From SZAS-79 sp964599095 (GTDB lineage Bacteria; Pseudomonadota; Gammaproteobacteria; Burkholderiales; SG8-39), in assembly GCA_964599095.1 (NCBI GenBank), contig CAZREB010000012.1:1-64000 (forward strand): a DNA stretch of 64,000 bases, given 5' to 3'. The position numbers and the translations under genes are program-made. The stretch's first letter is position 1, and each line of letters starts with the position of its first letter. The notes beneath the pieces were generated by a model, which was not told the DNA's origin, did not search any database, and saw only the letters and a program-made list of their open reading frames with translations. Of the stretch, positions 41,893 to 49,501 are shown one piece after another.

Positions 41893-42673
41893 GGGCCTGC
41901 CCATACGTGCTGCCGGTTCCGAGGTAGACCTCGCGGACCTTGGGGTGCGCACGCACGTCCTGCGGTTTGCCCTCGGCGATCAAGCGCCCGCCGGCCAGCA
42001 CGATGATCCGGTGGGCGTGGGCGAACACCACGTCCATGTCGTGCTCGGTGAAGAGCACCGCGATGCCGGAGTCGCGGGCGAGGCTCGCGGCCAGCTGCAT
42101 CAGTTCCTTGCGCTCGCGCGGCGCCATGCCGGCCGTCGGCTCGTCCATCAGCAGCAGGCGCGGCCGGTTGGCGATCGCGACCGCAAGCTCGACACGTTTC
42201 AAGTCGCCGTACGCGAGCACCGCGCAACTGCGTCCGGCCTGCGAGGCCATGCCGACGCGCGCGAGCAGCGAATCGGCCTCGGCCACGTGCGCGCGGGTAG
42301 CGAGCGAGGCGAGCGAACCGAGGCCGCGATGGTAGGAGAGCAGCGCCATCTGCACGTTCTCGCGGACCGTCATCGAGGCGAAGGTCGCGGTGATCTGGAA
42401 GGTGCGGCCGACGCCGAGGCGCCAGATCTGGCGGGGTTTGAGGCCGGCGAGGCGCAGGCCCTCGAACTCGACCGTGCCGCTGTCGGGCTCGATCTGGCCG
42501 TTCAGCATGTTGAAGCAGGTGGTCTTGCCGGCGCCGTTCGGGCCGATCAGCGCGAGCATCTCGCCGGCCGCGACGCTGAACGAAACATCGGACACCGCCT
42601 GTACGCCGCCGTAGGCCTTCGACAGGCCGGTGACCCGGAGGACCGCATTCGCCGGCTGCGCTGTGGCACTCAT
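41885..42673 (-). CDS. livG: LivG-type ABC transporter ATP-binding protein
   Basis: The product has 262 residues from ATG 42673. Walker A is GPNGAGKTT and Walker B runs to LLMDEPTAGMAP; the signature segment reads AVLAYGDLKRVELA in place of the canonical LSGGQ, a common LivG variant. The start overlaps the permease stop (ATGA at 42670-42673) and the stop overlaps the livF start. It is the second ATPase of the transporter. Confidence 0.94.
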   Translation of the reverse strand: MSATAQPANAVLRVTGLSKAYGGVQAVSDVSFSVAAGEMLALIGPNGAGKTTCFNMLNGQIEPDSGTVEFEGLRLAGLKPRQIWRLGVGRTFQITATFASMTVRENVQMALLSYHRGLGSLASLATRAHVAEADSLLARVGMASQAGRSCAVLAYGDLKRVELAVAIANRPRLLLMDEPTAGMAPRERKELMQLAASLARDSGIAVLFTEHDMDVVFAHAHRIIVLAGGRLIAEGKPQDVRAHPKVREVYLGTGSTYGQAHA

Positions 42674-44556
42674 GCCGCCGCCTTCGCGCGCCACGCGGCG
42701 ATGCGCTCGCCGATGAACCCGGCGATGCCCTGCGGGAAGACCAGCACCAGCGCCAGGATGATCGCGCCGAGCACCGCGCGCCAGTAATCCATCTCGCGGG
42801 CCACCGCGTCCTGCAGCCAGGTGAAGATCGCAGCGCCCCAGACCGGCCCGGTGAGGTTCTGGATGCCGCCGAGCAGCACCATCACCAGGCCGTCGACCGA
42901 GCGGGGCACCGACAGCGATTCCGGCGAAATCGAGCCCTTGGAGAAGATGTAGAGCGACCCGGCGGCACCCGCCGCCAGGCCTGCAATCACGAAAGCCGCC
43001 CACTGGCGCGCCCGGACGTCGATGCCGATCGCATCGGCGCGCAGAGGCGAATCGCGGCCTGCGCGCAGCGAGTAGCCGAACGGCGAGTAAAGGATGCGCC
43101 ACAGCGCGAAGATCCCGATCCCGCAGCCGGCAAGCGTCAGGTAGTAGTAGGCCGTCTTGGAAGCGAGCCAGGCGGCCGGCCAGACCCCGATCAGACCGTT
43201 CGAGCCGCCGGTAAACGCATCCCACTGGAAGACGATAGACCACGCGATCTGCGCGAATGCGAGCGTCAGCATCGCAAGATAGACGCCTGAGAGGCGCACG
43301 CAGAACCAGCCGAAGACGAGCGCGCCGATGCCGGCGAGCACCGGGCCGGCCAGCAGGCCGGCTTCCATCGCCGCGCCGCCCTTGACCAGCAGGCCGGCGC
43401 CGTACGCGCCGAGGCCGAAATAAGCGGCATGACCGAAGGAATGCATGCCGCCGGGCCCCATGATGAAGAACAGGCTCACCGCGAAGAGCGCGAACACCAT
43501 GATGTCGATCAGCAGCACCAGCGTATAGCCGGAGAAGAACGCAGGCACCAGCGCAAGCACGGCCGTGAGCGCGAGCAGTGCGCGCAGCGCGGCCTGCGAG
43601 GGCAGGGCGAGCGGCGCCTCCACAGGCCCGGCAGCGCGTGCCGCCGCCTGCTGCCGGCCGAGCAGGCCCCACGGCCGGATCACCAGCACGACCGCCATCA
43701 CGATGAACTCGACCACCAGCGTGAGCTTCGAGAACGAGAACACCTGGCCGAGCCAGGTGACGTCGCCGATGCCGATGCAGAACGCCTTGATCTCGGCGAT
43801 CAGCAGCGCCGCGAGGAAGGCGCCGCCGATCGAGCCCAGGCCGCCGACCACGACCACGACGAACGCATCCGAGATCACCGCAAGGTCGAGGAAGAGGTTC
43901 GCCGGCTCGCGCGGGATCTGCACCGCGCCGCCGAGCCCGGCGAGCAGCGAGCCGAGCGCGAATACCCCGGTGAAGAGCCATTTCTGGTTGACCCCGAGCG
44001 CGCCGGCCATCTCGCGGTCCTCGGTCGCCGCGCGCACCAGCGTGCCCCAGCGCGTCCGGGTCAGGACCAGCCACAGCACGGCGAGCACGACCGGGCCGAG
44101 CAGGATCAGGAAGAGGTCGTATTCGGGAAAAGGGCGCCCGGCGATGTTCACGGCCCCGGTCATTCCCGGCGCGCGCGGGCCGAGCAGGTCTTCGGGACCC
44201 CAGGCCCAGAGCGCGAAATCCTTCACCACCAGCACCAGCGCAAACGTCGCAAGCAGCTGGAGCAGTTCGGGCGCGGCGTAGATCCTGCGCAGCAGCAGGA
44301 TTTCGACCAGCGCGCCGAAGACCGCGACCGCAATCCCCGCGAGGATCACGCCGCCCCAGAACCCGAGCGCCCCGTGGCCGAATTGCTCGACCAGGCTGTA
44401 GGCGACGTACACGCCCAGCATGTACAGCGAGCCGTGGGCGAAGTTGACGATGCGCGTCACGCCGAAGATCAGCGACAGCCCCGCGGCGACCAGGAACAGC
44501 GAGCTCGCGCTCGCAAGGCCGTTGAGGAACTGGATGAGTACGGAAGAAGCGGTCAT
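42670..44556 (-). CDS. livHM: Fused LivH-LivM permease of the branched-chain-type ABC importer
   Basis: The 628-residue protein holds a LivH-type half (about 1-290, with FLVAAGLSLIFGVTRIVNFA and GGLGSIGGAFLAAL) joined to a LivM-type half (about 325-620, with FIMGPGGMHSFGHAAYFGLG and LRAIGIDV-like ADAIGIDVRARQWAA). These are normally separate genes. ATG 44556 is preferred to a TTG at 44580. A strong terminator sits between livK and this gene. Confidence 0.93.
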   Translation of the reverse strand: MTASSVLIQFLNGLASASSLFLVAAGLSLIFGVTRIVNFAHGSLYMLGVYVAYSLVEQFGHGALGFWGGVILAGIAVAVFGALVEILLLRRIYAAPELLQLLATFALVLVVKDFALWAWGPEDLLGPRAPGMTGAVNIAGRPFPEYDLFLILLGPVVLAVLWLVLTRTRWGTLVRAATEDREMAGALGVNQKWLFTGVFALGSLLAGLGGAVQIPREPANLFLDLAVISDAFVVVVVGGLGSIGGAFLAALLIAEIKAFCIGIGDVTWLGQVFSFSKLTLVVEFIVMAVVLVIRPWGLLGRQQAAARAAGPVEAPLALPSQAALRALLALTAVLALVPAFFSGYTLVLLIDIMVFALFAVSLFFIMGPGGMHSFGHAAYFGLGAYGAGLLVKGGAAMEAGLLAGPVLAGIGALVFGWFCVRLSGVYLAMLTLAFAQIAWSIVFQWDAFTGGSNGLIGVWPAAWLASKTAYYYLTLAGCGIGIFALWRILYSPFGYSLRAGRDSPLRADAIGIDVRARQWAAFVIAGLAAGAAGSLYIFSKGSISPESLSVPRSVDGLVMVLLGGIQNLTGPVWGAAIFTWLQDAVAREMDYWRAVLGAIILALVLVFPQGIAGFIGERIAAWRAKAAA

Positions 44557-44570
44557 TGGAAACAGCAACT

Positions 44571-44616
44571 TCAAAAACAAAAAACCCCCGGTGACGAACG
44601 AAGCCGCCCGGGGGGT
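44571..44616 (-). terminator. Rho-independent terminator between livK and livHM
   Basis: On the minus strand, ACCCCCCGG (44616-44608) pairs with CCGGGGGT (44591-44584) and is followed by TTTTTTGTTTTTGA (44584-44571). It lies downstream of livK and upstream of livHM, so it should attenuate readthrough and keep the binding protein in excess over the membrane parts. A second G-rich/C-rich inverted repeat adjoins at 44621-44640. The terminator is the clearest in the window. Confidence 0.85.
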
Positions 44617-44649
44617 CTGAGGGGGGGCTTCATCCCCCCTTCAAAACCT

Positions 44650-45852
44650 TCAGTCTTTCCTCATCGCCTTCACTTCCTCGAACGGCGGCATGAACAGCGC
44701 GCCGTCGGCAAAGCGCCAGTCGACCATGACGCCCTTGCCGTTCTTCTTCGCGAGCCGGCCGACGTAGGCGCCCATCGTGGACTGGTGGTCCACCGGGCGG
44801 TAAACGATCGGCCCGATCGGGGTGCTCATCTCGAGGCCCTTCATCGCGGCGATCATCTTCTCGGTATCGACCGAGCCGGCCTTCCTGATCATGTTGGCCA
44901 CCGAATACATGGTGGAGTAGCCGACGATCGACCCCAGGCGCGGGTAATCCTTGTACCTGGCCTGGTAGGCGGCGAGGAATTTCTGGTGCTCGGGGGTCTT
45001 GATCTCGTTCCACGGGTAGCCGGTCACGTACCAGCCCTCGGGCGTCTCGTCCTTGAGCGGGTCGAGGTACTCCGGCTCGCCGGCCAGCAGGTTGAACACG
45101 ACCGTGTTCTTGAACAGGCCGCGGGTATTGCCCTCGCGCACGAACTTCTGCAGGTCGGGCCCGAACAGCGACGAGAAGATCGCGTCCGGCTTGGCGTCGA
45201 CCAGCGCCTGCACTACCGCGCCGGCGTCGATCTTGCCCAGCGGCGGGGCCTGCTCGCCGACGAACTGCACGCCGGGCTGGGCCTTGGCCATCAGCTTCTT
45301 GAACGAGGCGGTGGCCGACTGACCGTACTCGTAGTTCGGGTAGACGATCGCCCATTTGACTTTCTTCAGCTTGACCGCCTCGGGCACCAGCATCGCTGTC
45401 TGCATGTAGGTGGAGGGGCGCAGGCGGAACGTGTAGTGGTTGCCGTTCTCCCAGACGATCTTGTCGGTGAGCGGTTCGGCGGCGACGAACACGGTCTTCC
45501 TCTGTGCGGCCAGGTTGCTGACCGCCAGGCCGACGTGCGAGGGGAAGGTGCCCATCAGCAGGCTGACCTTCTCGCGGCTGATCAACTCCTCGGCCACGCG
45601 CACCGCATCGCCCGGGTTGCCGTTGTCGTCGCGCGAGATGACCTCGATCTTGCGGCCGAGCACGCCGCCGGACTTGTTGATCTCCTCCAGCGCCAGCTCC
45701 CAGCCCTTCTTGTACGGGTCGAGAAAGGCGGTGAAGATCTTGTAGCTGTTCAGTTCGCCGACCTTGATCGGCTGCGCGTGTGCGCCGGACACCATCAGCG
45801 TGGCGGCCAGGCCGGCCGCCGCCGCCAACATTCCCGCAGGCCATCGTTTCAT
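44650..45852 (-). CDS. LivK-type ABC transporter substrate-binding protein
   Basis: The product has 400 residues from ATG 45852, which follows GGGAGGGAAGA. A Sec signal (MKRWPAGMLAAAAGLAATLM, cleavage near AHAQ) is followed by a Leu/Ile/Val-type periplasmic binding fold: GELNSYKIFTAFLDPYKKGW, GGVLGRKIEVISRDDNGNPG and YPNYEYGQS. It is the first gene of the minus-strand liv-hyu operon and the specificity-determining part. Family members bind amino acids, amides or urea. Confidence 0.92.
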   Translation of the reverse strand: MKRWPAGMLAAAAGLAATLMVSGAHAQPIKVGELNSYKIFTAFLDPYKKGWELALEEINKSGGVLGRKIEVISRDDNGNPGDAVRVAEELISREKVSLLMGTFPSHVGLAVSNLAAQRKTVFVAAEPLTDKIVWENGNHYTFRLRPSTYMQTAMLVPEAVKLKKVKWAIVYPNYEYGQSATASFKKLMAKAQPGVQFVGEQAPPLGKIDAGAVVQALVDAKPDAIFSSLFGPDLQKFVREGNTRGLFKNTVVFNLLAGEPEYLDPLKDETPEGWYVTGYPWNEIKTPEHQKFLAAYQARYKDYPRLGSIVGYSTMYSVANMIRKAGSVDTEKMIAAMKGLEMSTPIGPIVYRPVDHQSTMGAYVGRLAKKNGKGVMVDWRFADGALFMPPFEEVKAMRKD

Positions 45853-45895
45853 TCTTCCCTCCCGTCCGTGTTGTTGCAGTGATGTTACCCCAACC

Positions 45896-46306
45896 TCAAG
45901 CCCGCCCGTCCCGCCGGGCGATCGCCTGCCGGAGCGCCGGCAGGAAGACACGCTCGAAATCGTTCGTGCCGAAGACGCTCCAGGCCACGTTGCCGTCGAC
46001 CAGCAGGATGAAGCGCGGCACGCCCCGCGATGGACCCAGCCGCCGGCCCAGCCACTTGATCTCGTCCGGGTAGTGCCGCTCCTCGATCGGCCGGCGCAGT
46101 GTTTCGCCTTTGACTTCGTAGTAGCGCACCGCCTTGCCGCCGGGCAGGGTGCGCAGTTCTTCGAGCATTTCGCCCTTGGCGCGCGCCTCCCAGTGCTGGC
46201 AATAGGGGCAGTCGTTGGTGCCGAGGTAGACGACGGCGATGTCGGCCGCGGCGGCTGCGCCGGCGGCCAGCAGGAATGCAGCCAGCAGGAGAAGGCGTTT
46301 CAGCAT
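45896..46306 (-). CDS. Small exported thioredoxin-fold protein (CPYC)
   Basis: The product has 136 residues from ATG 46306, chosen because it begins a clean signal peptide (MLKRLLLLAAFLLAAGAAAA). The mature domain starts DIAVVYLGTNDCPYCQHWEA, a thioredoxin-like fold with CPYC, followed by GVPRFILLVDG with the cis-Pro. The active site is glutaredoxin-like but located in the periplasm. It overlaps the end of the UPF0280 gene by seven bases. Its partner is unknown. Confidence 0.82.
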   Translation of the reverse strand: MLKRLLLLAAFLLAAGAAAAADIAVVYLGTNDCPYCQHWEARAKGEMLEELRTLPGGKAVRYYEVKGETLRRPIEERHYPDEIKWLGRRLGPSRGVPRFILLVDGNVAWSVFGTNDFERVFLPALRQAIARRDGRA

Positions 46307-47160
46307 GAGGCCCGGAGGATCCGGGGATGTTCTTCGGCGACGACTCGCCACCGGCCCCCCAGGGACAGCCACGCGCCTTCGATCAATCGGCGGCTGTGCA
46401 ATTCGCGGGCGGCCCGCAGGCCGGACTCGAGCGCGGCCTCGATCGCCTCGTCCGGCAAGGCGCCGACTTGCACGGTCACCGGCAATTCGCCAAGGTCGCT
46501 GTCCTCCTTGACCGCGCGTGCGGGCAAGCGGCGGATTGCCGGATGGTCGACGTTGACCGCATTGGCAATCATCGTTGCTGCAGCATCTGCTGCGGCTGCG
46601 GTCCGGGCGAGGACCGTGACCGCGTCGGCAATGCCGAGCGACTGCGACCGCCCGCGCCAGCCCGAAGTGGCAATGCCGCGGATCGGGTCGGAGTGGCGGA
46701 TCCTGAGATCCCCGTCGAGTGCAGGCACTTCCGGGTCGGCCGCGATGCCGACGTCGAATTCGGCGTACCCGTCCAGGTGGATCGCAATGTCGCCGCCGTC
46801 ATTGACGTACGCCTTGTAGATCGAGCGACCGCGGACCATTGCCTCGAGCAACTCGTCGGCCACTGCGCCCGCTACCGCAGCCATCGGCGTAATGAAAACT
46901 TCCCGGTGCGGCCAGACCGCCGCCACCATGCGCTTGGCGACCGGCCCGTGCGCCAGCGGGTACGCGACTGAGACAGGCGCGCGCAGCAGGTCGAGTTCGC
47001 CGACGAGCGTTCCAAGGAGGTCCCCGAAGCGCTCGATCGCCTGCGCATAGGCCGCCTCAACTTCGCCGGGCGCACCCCACGCCTCGACGATGCAGTCGAT
47101 CGGGCCGTGCTGCAGGTGCAGCCGGCCGTCGGGGAAACGCGCGTGGACCGGACCGCTCAA
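46300..47160 (-). CDS. UPF0280 family protein (ApbE-related)
   Basis: The 286-residue product shows the UPF0280 pattern, including PMAAVAGAVADELLEAM, YVNDGGDIAIHL and GIATSGWRGRSQSLGIADAVTVLA, with similarity to the flavin-transferase ApbE. The VNDGGD motif is the flavin or metal site in ApbE relatives. The natural reaction is not established. It lies between the nicotinamidase and a thioredoxin-fold gene, in the same direction as the flavin and molybdenum enzymes upstream. Confidence 0.88.
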   Translation of the reverse strand: MSGPVHARFPDGRLHLQHGPIDCIVEAWGAPGEVEAAYAQAIERFGDLLGTLVGELDLLRAPVSVAYPLAHGPVAKRMVAAVWPHREVFITPMAAVAGAVADELLEAMVRGRSIYKAYVNDGGDIAIHLDGYAEFDVGIAADPEVPALDGDLRIRHSDPIRGIATSGWRGRSQSLGIADAVTVLARTAAAADAAATMIANAVNVDHPAIRRLPARAVKEDSDLGELPVTVQVGALPDEAIEAALESGLRAARELHSRRLIEGAWLSLGGRWRVVAEEHPRILRASC

Positions 47161-47169
47161 CCGCGCCTC

Positions 47170-47904
47170 TCAACCAAAGTCCGCCGACTGCACGCGCTTG
47201 ACGCCGGCCTTGGCCATGTCGGCCCAGGCTTTCGCCACCGACCCGTTGAGGTCGATGCCGCGCGAGGCGTCTTCGATGACCGAGGCCTTGAAGCCTGCCT
47301 TGCGCGCGTCGAGCGCGGTCCACGCGACGCAGAAGTCGGTCGCAAGGCCCGCCACGTAGACCTCCTTGATGCCGCGCGCCTTGAGGTAGGCGGCCAGGCC
47401 TGTGCTCGTCTTGCCGTCGGCTTCCATGAAGGCCGAGTAGCTGTCGGTGTCCTTGTGGAATCCCTTGCGGATCACAAGCTGCGCCTGCGGGATCGCGATG
47501 TCCTTGTGCACGGCCGCGTCCTGCGTGCCCTGCACGCAGTGATCCGGCCAGAGCACCTGGGTGCCGTAGCGCAGCTTGGTGGTCTCGAAAGGCTTCTTGC
47601 CGGGGTAACTGGAGGCGAAGGACGCGTGGCCGGGCGTATGCCAGTCCTGCGTCACCACGACGTTCTCGAACAGCTTTCCGAGCTTGTTGATGACCGGCAC
47701 GACTTCCTCGCCGCCCTTGACCGGCAGCGTTCCACCGGTCACGAAGCAGTTCTGCACGTCGACCACGATGAGGGCGGTGTCCGCGCCCGGCTTGATCGGC
47801 GCGGCCCACGCGCGATGCGCCAAGCCGCCGAATGCGAGCAGTCCGAATGCCGCTGCTGCCTTGAGGCTTTCACGACGCTTGGGATTCAATCGATCGTTAT
47901 CCAT
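47170..47904 (-). CDS. Exported nicotinamidase/isochorismatase-family hydrolase
   Basis: The product has 244 residues from ATG 47904 after AAGGAGA. The N-terminal RRESLKAAAAFGLLAFGG looks like a Tat signal. The hydrolase domain carries the catalytic Asp in LIVVDVQNCFV, the metal motif around TQDWHTPGHASFAS, a Lys-containing segment and nucleophilic Cys in VAGLATDFCVAW. The pattern YPGKKPFETTKLRYGTQVLW followed by PDHCVQGT is typical of PncA. It should convert nicotinamide, or a related amide, to the acid. Its start overlaps the reductase-like gene by eight bases. Confidence 0.9.
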   Translation of the reverse strand: MDNDRLNPKRRESLKAAAAFGLLAFGGLAHRAWAAPIKPGADTALIVVDVQNCFVTGGTLPVKGGEEVVPVINKLGKLFENVVVTQDWHTPGHASFASSYPGKKPFETTKLRYGTQVLWPDHCVQGTQDAAVHKDIAIPQAQLVIRKGFHKDTDSYSAFMEADGKTSTGLAAYLKARGIKEVYVAGLATDFCVAWTALDARKAGFKASVIEDASRGIDLNGSVAKAWADMAKAGVKRVQSADFG

Positions 47905-49417
47905 GCTGTTCTCCTTGGATCGGCCAGGGGTTGGGAGGGCGCAACGGTTCGGTGCGGAAGGATGTGGTGCGCAGCACGTCCTCGAGTGAAACGACGCTGC
48001 CGACGTGGCCGCCCATCGCGGCGTAATTCGCGAGCGGCATCGTGAATTCGATCGGCAGCACCAGCGCCGGCGTCGGCACATAGCCGAACGAGTTGTCCGG
48101 CATCGCCAGGATGTCGACCATCACGGTGATGCCGCCGCCGGGCCAGACATAGACCGGCGCGCCGCCGCAGGTGACGCGCGTGATCATCTCCTTGACCGAC
48201 CGGGTCAGCCTCACCGGGTTTTCGGTCACGCCGGCGCGCAAGCTTCCGCCGGCGCCGCCCATGAAGAGCACGCTGCAAAGCGCGGGTTCGCAGTTCTCGG
48301 CGATCCGGTCGACCACGACCTGAACGGGCGCGGGCATCGGTGCCTTCTGCGGCTTGAGGTTCGCGTCGAGCACGAACCACTCGGCGTCCTCGCCGGTCGT
48401 GGACACCATCAAGAGGCGCATCCCCGGCCAGGCCGTCTTCGGGTCGATCTTCTCGATGATCGACAGCGGATCCTCGACGTTGGTGCCGCCCCAGCCCAGG
48501 CCAGGCTCGGCCACCTTGAAATAGCGGCCGGGCGTGGACTTGCGCCCGCGCACGCGGATCCCCGCAGGCTTCATGTCGAGGAACTTGCCGGCCTGGTGCT
48601 CGGTGAGCACGCCGGTAATGTGGTCGTCCACCACGATGACCTCGTCGCAATGGTCGAGCCACTGCTGCGCGAAGATGCCTATCGTGGCCGAGCCGCAGCC
48701 GACGCGCATGCGTTCTTCCATCTCACCGTTGACCACCGGCGGCTTGCCGGCCTGCACCAGCACGGTCGAGCCGCCGTCGATCGTGAGTTCCACCGCGCCC
48801 TTGTTGGCGAGCGCAAGCATCGCATCGCAGGTGGCGTTGCCTTCCTTCTTGCTGCCGCCGGTGAGGTGGTGCACGCCGCCGAGCGCGAGCATCTGCGAGC
48901 CGTATTCGGCCGTCGTCACATGGCCGATGGCCTCGCCGTTGGCGCGCACCGCGGCCTGCTCGGGGCCGAGCCAGCGATCGGTGTCGATCTTCAGCTTCAG
49001 GCCGCAGTAGCTGAAGATGCCTTCGGTCACCACGGTGACCATGTCGACGCCTTCGAGCTTCGACGAAACGATGAACGGCGCCGGCTTGTAGTCGGGATAG
49101 GTGGTGGTCGCGCCGATGCCGGTCACGAAAGTGCTCGCCGCCGAGACCAGGCTGCCGTCCCACGGCTTGCCGGGCTCGAGGAAGGGCACGACCGGCTTGC
49201 CGCCTTCGAGCGAGCGCTGCAGCAGCACGAGCGGGTCGCTGCGCACCAGCCGGCCGTCGACGTTGGCATAGCGGTCGCAGGCGCCCGATTGCCCCTTGCG
49301 GATCCTGCACAGCACCGGGCAGGCGTCGCAGCGGATGACTTCGCCGGCGTCGCCGGTGACCGGCGCCGTGCTCTCCGGGGCGTCCTGCGGGTCGACCTTG
49401 TCGAGCGGATGGGTCAT
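47897..49417 (-). CDS. 6-hydroxynicotinate reductase-like Fe-S protein
   Basis: The 506-residue protein has an N-terminal Fe-S cysteine cluster: Cys30, Cys33, Cys37 and Cys47 in RCDACPVLCRIRKGQSGACD. It resembles proteins annotated as 6-hydroxynicotinate reductase, the ferredoxin-dependent enzyme of anaerobic nicotinate breakdown. I recall this from family patterns only. The operon context supports N-heteroaromatic chemistry: a nicotinamidase follows and a molybdenum hydroxylase precedes. Alternative substrates are possible. Confidence 0.62.
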   Translation of the reverse strand: MTHPLDKVDPQDAPESTAPVTGDAGEVIRCDACPVLCRIRKGQSGACDRYANVDGRLVRSDPLVLLQRSLEGGKPVVPFLEPGKPWDGSLVSAASTFVTGIGATTTYPDYKPAPFIVSSKLEGVDMVTVVTEGIFSYCGLKLKIDTDRWLGPEQAAVRANGEAIGHVTTAEYGSQMLALGGVHHLTGGSKKEGNATCDAMLALANKGAVELTIDGGSTVLVQAGKPPVVNGEMEERMRVGCGSATIGIFAQQWLDHCDEVIVVDDHITGVLTEHQAGKFLDMKPAGIRVRGRKSTPGRYFKVAEPGLGWGGTNVEDPLSIIEKIDPKTAWPGMRLLMVSTTGEDAEWFVLDANLKPQKAPMPAPVQVVVDRIAENCEPALCSVLFMGGAGGSLRAGVTENPVRLTRSVKEMITRVTCGGAPVYVWPGGGITVMVDILAMPDNSFGYVPTPALVLPIEFTMPLANYAAMGGHVGSVVSLEDVLRTTSFRTEPLRPPNPWPIQGEQHG

Positions 49418-49434
49418 CGCGCCGGGTTCGAAGA

Positions 49435-49501
49435 TGGCAGCATTTCGGCTGGAAAGCCAATATCCATGCGGGCCTCAGGAATTTTTTGGCAGCATTTCGG
49501 C
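49435..49501 (+). repeat. Dispersed intergenic repeat, copy C (complete ends)
   Basis: TGGCAGCATTTCGGC occurs at both ends (49435-49449 and 49487-49501) as a perfect 15-bp direct repeat around a 37-bp core. The right half codes on the minus strand for the last residues of the molybdenum hydroxylase (MLPKNS plus stop at 49475), so the repeat has become part of that gene's 3' end. This is the best-preserved copy. Confidence 0.85.

Noticed and set aside
44621..44640. Second G-run/C-run inverted repeat as an independent terminator
   Set aside because: It has no T-run on either side and adjoins the clear terminator at 44571-44616, so it was not listed separately.
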